From: Rhodanobacteraceae bacterium UBA703
GTDB taxonomy: Bacteria > Pseudomonadota > Gammaproteobacteria > Xanthomonadales > Rhodanobacteraceae
Assembly: GCA_002297645.1 (NCBI GenBank)
Contig: DBMH01000022.1
Coordinates: 1-11,207 of the forward strand
Length of the DNA: 11,207 nt
Direction of reading: 5' to 3'
Positions 6,601 through 11,207 of the stretch are shown here, in pieces. Positions within the stretch are counted from its first letter, which is position 1, and each line of letters starts with the position of its first letter. The translations under genes were made by a program, and so were the position numbers. The notes beneath the pieces are model-generated. The model was not told the DNA's origin and ran no database searches. It saw nothing but the letters and a program-made list of their open reading frames with translations.

Positions 6601-6855
6601 ATGAACCGCTATCTCGTCCTGGTCCTGCGCAAGCCGGTGTTCGACGCCGCGCTGATCGAACCGCACCGGTGCTTCCTCGCGGACCTGCGCGCGCAAGACC
6701 GCATCGAGCTCTCGGGCGCCTTCGCCGACGGATCGGGCGGCGCCTATCTTTTGCGCGCGTCGACGCTCGACGAAGCCACCGCGATCGCGCACGGCGATCC
6801 GCTGCATGCCGCCGCCGCCTCGACGATCGTCGTCCGCGAATGGAACGCCGCATGA
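6601..6855 (+). CDS. YciI-family protein
   Basis: An 84-residue protein of the YCII-related family, small ferredoxin-like alpha/beta proteins whose biochemical role is mostly unsettled. The family's conserved pattern is visible: MNRYLVLVLRKP at the start, His22 in EPHRCFL, ELSGAFADGSGGAYLL in the middle, and the helix TLDEATAIAHGDPLHAA. Length is normal for the family, near 90-100 residues. It begins 21 bases after the murD2 stop, with no good ribosome binding site, and its stop overlaps the start of the following cytochrome gene as ATGA. It is therefore likely co-transcribed with both neighbours. The overlap suggests translational coupling to the cytochrome. Substrate and function cannot be read from the sequence. 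Confidence 0.85.
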   Translation: MNRYLVLVLRKPVFDAALIEPHRCFLADLRAQDRIELSGAFADGSGGAYLLRASTLDEATAIAHGDPLHAAAASTIVVREWNAA

Positions 6856-7523
6856 CGGAACGACGCGACGCGCGTGTGTGGGACCTGCCGACGCGCCTGT
6901 TCCATTGGTCGCTGGTCGCGTTGATCGTCGTGCAGTACGCGAGCGGCGAGTTCGGCTGGCTGTCGATGGAATGGCACTTCCGGCTCGGCTACGCCACGCT
7001 CGCGCTGGTGCTGTTCCGCGTGCTGTGGGGTTTCCTTGGTTCGCAGACGAGCCGTTTCGGCCATTTCGTGCGCGGTCCGCGCGGCGTGCTGCGCTACGTC
7101 GCCGATCTCGCGCGCGGGCGCGCCGCGCACGCGCCGGGCCACAATCCGCTCGGCGCCTGGTCGGTGCTGGCGATGCTGGCCTCGGTCGCGCTGCAGGCCG
7201 TCAGCGGCCTGGCGTCGAGCGACGACATCAGCGAGGAAGGGCCACTGGCGGCGCGCCTGTCCGGAGCGACGGTCGACTGGATGACCTGGCTGCACCACGC
7301 CAACCGCTACGTGCTGGCGGGGTTGATCGTGCTGCACGTCGGTGTCGTACTGATGCACCGGGTCGCGCGCAGCGAGAACCTCGTCGGACCGATGCTGCAC
7401 GGACGCTCGCCGGCAACGGGAGCAGCCGCGCTGCGCTTTGTCTCGTCGTGGCGCGCGCTCGCGCTGCTGGCGGTCAGCGCGGCGGCGGTCTGGGGCGTGA
7501 TCGCCTGGGGCGAGGCGGCCTAG
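6852..7523 (+). CDS. Cytochrome b561-family membrane protein
   Basis: This 223-residue protein belongs to the bacterial cytochrome b561 / Ni-Fe hydrogenase b-type subunit family, inner-membrane di-heme proteins that pass electrons between quinones and soluble partners. Visible features: WDLPTRLFHWSL with His18 at the start of the first membrane helix, His42 in EWHFRLGY, a helix near 48-63, another around 103-120, HHANRYVLAGLIVLHVGVV with His148, His149 and His162, and a last hydrophobic helix near the C-terminus. Spaced histidines in neighbouring helices are the usual heme ligands. The start at ATG 6852 overlaps the yciI stop by four bases (ATGA); an in-frame ATG at 6840 is possible. A periplasmic cytochrome c' gene lies convergently 17 bases downstream and is a plausible electron partner, because b561 and c' genes are adjacent in other bacteria. 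Confidence 0.87.
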   Translation: MTERRDARVWDLPTRLFHWSLVALIVVQYASGEFGWLSMEWHFRLGYATLALVLFRVLWGFLGSQTSRFGHFVRGPRGVLRYVADLARGRAAHAPGHNPLGAWSVLAMLASVALQAVSGLASSDDISEEGPLAARLSGATVDWMTWLHHANRYVLAGLIVLHVGVVLMHRVARSENLVGPMLHGRSPATGAAALRFVSSWRALALLAVSAAAVWGVIAWGEAA

Positions 7524-7540
7524 GGCCGCTCGCGTGGCGG

Positions 7541-7996
7541 TCAATCCTTGCTGCGGTACTTGTCGTGGCAGCCCTTGCAGGTCTGCGCGGTCTTGCCGAA
7601 CTGATCCTTCGCTTTCGCCTCGTCGCCGCTCCGGGCGACCTCGGCGAGCGCCTGCGACTGCCTCACGAAGTCGTCCATCTTCGCCTTGAAGTCGTCCATG
7701 TCCGTCCAGATCGCTGCTTTCGCGCCGGTCTTCGCGCCCGACTGCGAGCCTTCCGGAAAGCCTTCCAGCAGCTGCGGCGCGAGTGCGGCGACGCGGTCGG
7801 CGCGCTGCGCGAACTCGCCCGGGTTCCACGGCGTCTTGCCCTTGACCATCTGCCCCATCGGGCCGAAGTTCCATCCGATCATCGTGTAGGCGGCCTGGCG
7901 GTAGCGGATCGCGTCTTCCGGCTTCGCCGCAGCGGCGGCGGCCGTCGAGCCGGCGAGCAGCACGGCGAGGCTGAGGCGGATGGTGGACGGGCGCAT
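7541..7996 (-). CDS. Cytochrome c' (class II c-type cytochrome)
   Basis: A 151-residue exported heme protein. Residues 1-23 form a signal peptide (MRPSTIRLSLAVLLAG followed by Ala) with likely cleavage before KPEDA. The mature part is the four-helix bundle of cytochrome c': IRYRQAAYTMIGWNFGPM in helix 1, and the covalent heme motif CKGCH at residues 140-144 very near the C-terminus, with His144 as axial ligand. Proteins of this family bind NO and sometimes CO at a five-coordinate heme and protect against nitrosative stress. The start was chosen at 7996 because AAGGAA (plus-strand 8002-8007) lies five bases before it and the signal peptide follows. The frame extends to 8059 but without such signals. 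The gene converges on the b561-type gene and is divergent from the hydrolase gene. Confidence 0.93.
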   Translation of the reverse strand: MRPSTIRLSLAVLLAGSTAAAAAAKPEDAIRYRQAAYTMIGWNFGPMGQMVKGKTPWNPGEFAQRADRVAALAPQLLEGFPEGSQSGAKTGAKAAIWTDMDDFKAKMDDFVRQSQALAEVARSGDEAKAKDQFGKTAQTCKGCHDKYRSKD

Positions 7997-8028
7997 CGGT
8001 TTTCCTTGTTCGGCGGGACGAAGGATCG

Positions 8029-8034
8029 AGTCTA
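8029..8034 (-). promoter_or_regulatory. Candidate -10 element for the cytochrome c' gene
   Basis: On the minus strand this reads TAGACT, four of six matches to the -10 consensus, 32 bases before the start codon. No clear -35 is present. It lies in the 119-base divergent interval shared with the hydrolase gene. Confidence 0.25.
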
Positions 8035-8080
8035 GCAGCGCGTCCGCGTGCGCCCGCAAGATCGCGCGACGGCGAAGGTC

Positions 8081-8086
8081 TATGAT
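8081..8086 (+). promoter_or_regulatory. Candidate -10 element for the dienelactone-hydrolase-family gene
   Basis: TATGAT matches five of six bases of the -10 consensus and lies 29 bases before the start codon, a suitable distance for a short leader. No convincing -35 is seen. The gene's ribosome binding site, AGGAG at 8105-8109, follows with six bases to the ATG. Confidence 0.35.
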
Positions 8087-8115
8087 GCTAGCCCCGAACT
8101 GTCGAGGAGCCCGCC

Positions 8116-8895
8116 ATGCGCGTCAGCCTGTTCGCGATCGCCCTGTTGTTCTCCCTGCCGTCCCATGCGGCGATGGTGTCCGCGCCGGTCGACTACGAGG
8201 TCGGCGGCAAGAAGATGCAGAGCGTGCTGGTCTACGACGATGCGGTGAAGACGCCTCGCCCCGGTCTCGTGATGACGCCGGACTGGCTCGGCATCACGCC
8301 GGACAACCTCTCGCTGGCGAAGCAGGTCGCGGGCAAGGACTATGTCGTCCTCGTCGCCGACGTCTACGGCGTCGACGTGCGGCCGAAGAATCCGGACGAG
8401 GCGGGGGCCGCGACGAAGGCGATGTACCAGGATCGCAGCGCGCTGCGCGCGCGCATCAACGGCGCGCTGGCGCAGTTGAAAGCCCAGGCCGGCAAGGCGC
8501 CGCTCGACGGCAGGCATTGGGGCGCGTTCGGTTTCTGCTTCGGCGGCACGACCTCGCTCGACCTGGCGCGCAGCGGTGCCGACGTCGCCGGCGTGGTGTC
8601 CTTCCACGGCAACCTGAGCGGCGATCCGGCATTCAAGGACGACATCAAGGCCAGGATCCTGGTACTGCACGGTGCTGACGACCGTTTCGAGTCGCCCGAA
8701 CAGATCGCCGGCTTCCAGACGGAAATGCGCGACGCGAAGGCCGACTGGCAGTTCCTGAGCTACGGCGGAGCGGTGCACTGCTTCGCGATCCCGACGGCCG
8801 ACGGCTCGGTGCCGGGCTGCCGGTACGACCCGCTCGCCGCGAAGCGCGCGTTCGCGCAGATGCGCGCCTTCTTCGCCGAGGCGTTCGCGGGCTGA
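8116..8895 (+). CDS. Exported dienelactone hydrolase-family protein
   Basis: A 259-residue alpha/beta hydrolase of the dienelactone hydrolase family. Residues 1-18 look like a signal peptide (MRVSLFAIALLFSLPSHA), so the protein is probably periplasmic, which is unusual for classical dienelactone hydrolases of chloroaromatic degradation. The catalytic triad is visible: nucleophile Cys141 in GFCFGG, Asp188 in LHGADD, and His221 in AVHCF. VMTPDWLGITP near residues 51-62 forms the oxyanion-side loop region. The Cys nucleophile is typical of this family. AGGAG six bases before the ATG supports the start. The gene for a small iron permease-family protein follows 25 bases later, so they may share a transcript. 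The substrate cannot be inferred; no aromatic degradation genes lie nearby, and a general esterase or lactone-hydrolysing role is possible. Confidence 0.87.
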   Translation: MRVSLFAIALLFSLPSHAAMVSAPVDYEVGGKKMQSVLVYDDAVKTPRPGLVMTPDWLGITPDNLSLAKQVAGKDYVVLVADVYGVDVRPKNPDEAGAATKAMYQDRSALRARINGALAQLKAQAGKAPLDGRHWGAFGFCFGGTTSLDLARSGADVAGVVSFHGNLSGDPAFKDDIKARILVLHGADDRFESPEQIAGFQTEMRDAKADWQFLSYGGAVHCFAIPTADGSVPGCRYDPLAAKRAFAQMRAFFAEAFAG

Positions 8896-8906
8896 GCGGC
8901 GCCACG

Positions 8907-8924
8907 ATGAGCAGACCGCGATGA
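8907..8924 (+). other. Five-codon mini-ORF overlapping the next start
   Basis: ATG at 8907 opens a frame of only five codons ending in TGA at 8922-8924, overlapping the start codon at 8921 as ATGA. It could couple initiation of the downstream gene, which has no strong ribosome binding site of its own, or be chance. Confidence 0.15.
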
Positions 8925-9391
8925 AGATCGGAGCGTGGTTCACGAGATTCGCGAGCGCGGCCTCGCGTGCCACCGGTCGGGCCGGTACCTTCGTGATGGC
9001 GGCGCTGGTCGTGCTCGCCTGGGCCGTGACCGGACCGATGTTCCACTACAGCGACACCTGGCAGCTCGTCATCAACACGGGCACCACGATCGTCACGTTC
9101 CTGATGGTATTCCTGATCCAGAACACGCAGAACCGCGACTCGCAGGCGATGCATCTGAAAATGGACGAGATCATCCGCGCCATGGAGGGCGCGCACAACC
9201 GGCTCATCGCCCTCGAGGACGCCGACGAGGACGTGCTGCAGAAGATGGTCGATCGCTATCGTGCCCTCGCCGAAAACGCGGAGCGGCGCCTAAAGAGCGG
9301 CGGCAGCGACATCGGTTGCGACGAGATCGAGGAAGCGGCGGCCGATGCCGCGGCCGCCGACGCGGCGAAGACGCCGTCGAAGAGCGGTTGA
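8921..9391 (+). CDS. Low-affinity iron permease-family membrane protein
   Basis: A 156-residue inner-membrane protein resembling the low-affinity iron permease family (short bacterial relatives of yeast Fet4). Two membrane segments are clear: about residues 22-41 (TFVMAALVVLAWAVTGPMF) and 48-66 (LVINTGTTIVTFLMVFLIQ). The pattern TWQLVINTGTTIVTFLMVF followed by IQNTQNRDSQAMHLKMDE is the family's signature. Residues about 73-120 are charged and heptad-like, probably a cytoplasmic helix, and the C-terminal tail is rich in Ala, Glu and Asp. Iron transport by these small proteins is assumed from the family name rather than well shown. The gene follows the hydrolase gene by 25 bases and ends five bases before the convergent ispB stop. 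Confidence 0.78.
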   Translation: MKIGAWFTRFASAASRATGRAGTFVMAALVVLAWAVTGPMFHYSDTWQLVINTGTTIVTFLMVFLIQNTQNRDSQAMHLKMDEIIRAMEGAHNRLIALEDADEDVLQKMVDRYRALAENAERRLKSGGSDIGCDEIEEAAADAAAADAAKTPSKSG

Positions 9392-9396
9392 TCGGT

Positions 9397-10398
9397 TCAG
9401 CGCGTGCGATCGACGGCGTAGTCGGCCAGTACGCCGAGCGCGTCGCGCGCGGCGGACGCCGGCAGTGCGGCCAGCGCCTCGCGTGCCGAACGCGCGTACG
9501 CGTGCGCCCGTCGACGGGACGCCTCCAGCGCATCGGTCGCGTGGATCGCCGCGAGCACGTCGGGCAGGGCGTCCAGGCCGCCGGCCCGGATCGCCTGCTT
9601 GAGCATGTCCGCCTGTGCCGGCGCGCTGCGTTCGATCGCGAAGATCAGCGGCAGCGTCGGCTTGCCCTCGGCGAGATCGTCGCCGATGTTCTTTCCGAGC
9701 GTGCCGGCGTCGGAGGCGTAGTCGAGCACGTCGTCGGCGATCTGGAACGCATAGCCGAGATCGAGGCCGTAGCGCGCCAGGGCCTCTTCCTGCTCGGGCG
9801 GCAGGTCGGCCAGCACCGCGCCCAGGCGCGTCGCGGCGGCGAACAGCACGGCCGTCTTGCGCTCGATGACGTCGAGGTAGGCGCGTTCGGTCGTGTCGGG
9901 ATTGCCGATGTTCAGGAGCTGCAGCACTTCGCCTTCGGCGATGCGGTTGGTCGTGTCGGCGAGGATGCGCATGACGCGCATGCTGTCGAGCTCGACCATC
10001 ATCTGGAACGAGCGCGAGTACAGGAAATCGCCGACCAGCACGCTGGCGGCGTTGCCCCATACCGCGTTGGCGGTGCGGCGACCGCGGCGCAGGTCCGATT
10101 CGTCGACGACGTCGTCGTGCAGCAGGGTCGAGGTATGGATGAACTCGATCACCGCGGCGAGCTGCGCGTGCCGGACGCCTTCGTAGCCGGCGGTGCGCGC
10201 CGCCAGCACGTGCAGCATCGGCCGCAGGCGCTTGCCGCCGCCGCCGATGATGTGCTCGGCGATCTGGTTGATGAGGACCACGTCCGAGGCCAGGCGCGCA
10301 CGGATCAGCGTGTCGACCGCCGCCATGTCGGCCGCGGCCAGCGTCTGCACATCGGTGAAGCGTTCGACGCGGGGAATAGCGTGCGGTACGGCGGACAT
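9397..10398 (-). CDS. ispB: Octaprenyl diphosphate synthase (trans-polyprenyl synthase)
   Basis: A 333-residue cytoplasmic prenyltransferase that extends farnesyl diphosphate with isopentenyl diphosphate units to make the side chain of ubiquinone. Motifs: GGGGKRLRP at residues 52-60 (diphosphate binding), the first Asp-rich motif DDVVD at 95-99 within EFIHTSTLLHDD, an arginine pair R104-R105, GDFLYSRSF at 124-131, KTAVLF from 181, and the second Asp-rich motif DDVLD at 222-226 in FQIADDVLD, then GKNIGDDLAEGKPTLP. Small residues before the first Asp-rich motif indicate a long product. Octaprenyl (Q8) is inferred from the likely gammaproteobacterial host. The start at 10398 (MSAVPHAIP) fits family length; the frame is open to 10617, but that extension is Arg-rich and contains the probable promoter. 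In many bacteria rplU-rpmA lie divergently beside ispB; here the divergent neighbour is a channel gene. Confidence 0.92.
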   Translation of the reverse strand: MSAVPHAIPRVERFTDVQTLAAADMAAVDTLIRARLASDVVLINQIAEHIIGGGGKRLRPMLHVLAARTAGYEGVRHAQLAAVIEFIHTSTLLHDDVVDESDLRRGRRTANAVWGNAASVLVGDFLYSRSFQMMVELDSMRVMRILADTTNRIAEGEVLQLLNIGNPDTTERAYLDVIERKTAVLFAAATRLGAVLADLPPEQEEALARYGLDLGYAFQIADDVLDYASDAGTLGKNIGDDLAEGKPTLPLIFAIERSAPAQADMLKQAIRAGGLDALPDVLAAIHATDALEASRRRAHAYARSAREALAALPASAARDALGVLADYAVDRTR

Positions 10399-10427
10399 CC
10401 GGGCTGCGCGTTGATTTCGGAGCCGCA

Positions 10428-10433
10428 AGTATA
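10428..10433 (-). promoter_or_regulatory. Candidate -10 element for ispB
   Basis: Minus-strand TATACT, five of six matches to the -10 consensus, 29 bases before the chosen ispB start. The -35 position shows no good match. Its presence inside the longer open frame argues against a start further upstream. Confidence 0.4.
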
Positions 10434-10585
10434 GCGGGCCGAGGTCGCGGACTGCCCCGGCCCGCGTCTCCGAAGCGGATCCGCGGCCCGATGCCGCACG
10501 GCATTTCCTTCGTTCGCGCGGGCGACAGGGTGCGGATGCGCCGGATGCCGGGCGGCAGCGGAGGGTCCGAATCCACGACGGCGGG

Positions 10586-10591
10586 TAGAAT
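10586..10591 (+). promoter_or_regulatory. Candidate -10 element for the mscS-like gene
   Basis: TAGAAT, five of six matches to the -10 consensus, ends 28 bases before the ATG at 10620. No clear -35 is present. The 221-base interval between the divergent ispB and channel genes would hold both promoters. Confidence 0.35.
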
Positions 10592-10619
10592 TTCCGTTTT
10601 CGGATTCCGGTGCCCACGG

Positions 10620-11207
10620 ATGATGCAATCCCTTCCCGCCTGGATCCAGCCGTGGCTGGACCTTCTCGTCACGATCGCGCTCATCCTCCTCGTGCTGGTG
10701 GTCGCCTGGACGGCGCGGCGCCTGCTGCGCGGCGTGGTCCGGCGCGTCTGTGCTCGCTACCAGCTCTCCGAGAAGATGATGGCGGTGCCGTTGCGCATCG
10801 CCGGTTCGGCGATCAACATCACGGCGCTGTTCGCGATCCTGCAGCTGGTCGGCGTTTCCGGTGCGGTGCTGTGGACCGCGTTCACCGGATTCGCAGCCGT
10901 CGGCGCGGTCGCGTTCTTCGCCGCCTGGAGCGTGCTGTCGAACCTGTTCTGCACGCTGCTGATCGTCGTCATGCGCCCGTTCCGGCTCCACGACCGCATC
11001 GAAGTGCTGGAGAACGGCGAGAAGCCGGGTCTCAAGGGCCACGTCGTCGACATCAACATGGTCTATACGACCCTGCTGGAGGAGGGCGGCACGACCCTGC
11101 AGATACCGAACAACCTGTTCTTCCAGCGCAGCACGCGGCGCTGGCCGGCGGCGGCCGGCAACGGGGGGAGCGTCCCCGTCGTGGAAGGGCCGACGCGCGA
11201 CCGCGGC
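10620..11207 (+). CDS. MscS-family mechanosensitive ion channel (3' end outside window)
   Basis: The first 196 codons of an inner-membrane channel of the MscS family, cut by the window edge with no stop reached. Hydrophobic helices are seen at about residues 13-30 (LVTIALILLVLVVAWTA) and 59-75 (AINITALFAILQLVGVS). The pore-lining helix region GFAAVGAVAFFAAWSVLSNL is followed by MRPFRLHDRIEV, and the beta domain contains VVDINMVYTTLLEEGG and LQIPNNLFFQ, matching the MscS pattern in which RPF and a PN(N/G) turn are conserved. Such channels open under membrane tension to release solutes during osmotic downshock. Two tandem ATG codons (10620 and 10623) open the gene, without a strong ribosome binding site. 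The visible end (SVPVVEGPTRDRG) may be near the natural C-terminus for the short members of the family, but this cannot be judged. Confidence 0.87.
   Translation, partial: MMQSLPAWIQPWLDLLVTIALILLVLVVAWTARRLLRGVVRRVCARYQLSEKMMAVPLRIAGSAINITALFAILQLVGVSGAVLWTAFTGFAAVGAVAFFAAWSVLSNLFCTLLIVVMRPFRLHDRIEVLENGEKPGLKGHVVDINMVYTTLLEEGGTTLQIPNNLFFQRSTRRWPAAAGNGGSVPVVEGPTRDRG

Noticed and set aside
7997..8059. Upstream extension of the cytochrome c' frame
   Set aside because: It would bury the signal peptide 21 residues inside the protein; AAGGAA just before 7996 supports the shorter form.
9335..9365. GC-rich self-complementary stretch near the end of the iron permease-family gene
   Set aside because: Arises from the GCG/GCC/GAT codons of an Ala/Asp-rich tail; not a convincing terminator because no T tract follows.
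10399..10617. 73-residue N-terminal extension of ispB
   Set aside because: Arg-rich with no family match and overlaps the likely -10 elements of both divergent genes.
1..11207. CRISPR array, tRNA, integrase, transposase or defence system
   Set aside because: No regularly spaced repeats, no recognisable tRNA fold and no mobile-element or defence protein among the genes; the gene content is that of an ordinary chromosome region.

Overview
The window is chromosomal DNA of high GC content (very GC-rich third codon positions) with a gene set that points to a gammaproteobacterium of the order Xanthomonadales (Xanthomonas, Lysobacter or Rhodanobacter relatives). Three things support this: a single protein fusing aspartate kinase (LysC) to diaminopimelate decarboxylase (LysA), the paired MurL epimerase and MurD2 ligase that form the alternative D-glutamate route to peptidoglycan, and an IspB-type polyprenyl diphosphate synthase for ubiquinone. 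The assignment is by recognition of families, not by a database search.

Layout. Positions 1-475 hold two adjacent hairpins at the left edge and then no recognisable gene. From 476 to 7523 everything runs on the + strand: lysC-lysA fusion (476-3088), a 360-base stretch with a possible decayed small membrane-protein gene, murL (3449-4792), murD2 (4933-6579), a YciI-family protein (6601-6855) and a cytochrome b561-type membrane protein (6852-7523). A cytochrome c' gene (7541-7996, - strand) converges on it. It is divergent from an exported dienelactone-hydrolase-family protein (8116-8895), which is followed closely by a small low-affinity iron permease-family protein (8921-9391). The polyprenyl synthase gene ispB (9397-10398, - strand) converges on that and is divergent from an MscS-type mechanosensitive channel gene cut by the right edge (10620-11207).

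How the genes fit together. The first block serves cell-wall and amino-acid precursors. LysC starts the aspartate pathway that yields meso-diaminopimelate, and LysA turns meso-diaminopimelate into lysine. MurD2 joins L-glutamate to UDP-MurNAc-L-Ala, and MurL then epimerises that glutamate to the D form, replacing free D-glutamate made by MurI. The second block (YciI, b561, c') is redox or heme related and has no evident link to the wall genes beyond co-direction.

The most unusual part is the murL-murD2 junction and the murD2 5' half. A degenerate copy of the first 23 codons of murD2 lies 154 bases upstream of the real start and overlaps the murL stop. About 110 bases downstream of the start codes for an in-frame 83-base REPIN-like palindromic repeat, followed by an Ala/Glu/Thr-rich stretch containing an eight-G tract. 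Together these enlarge the N-terminal domain by roughly 90 residues while all downstream catalytic motifs remain intact. I found no CRISPR array, tRNA, rRNA, transposase, phage gene or defence system.
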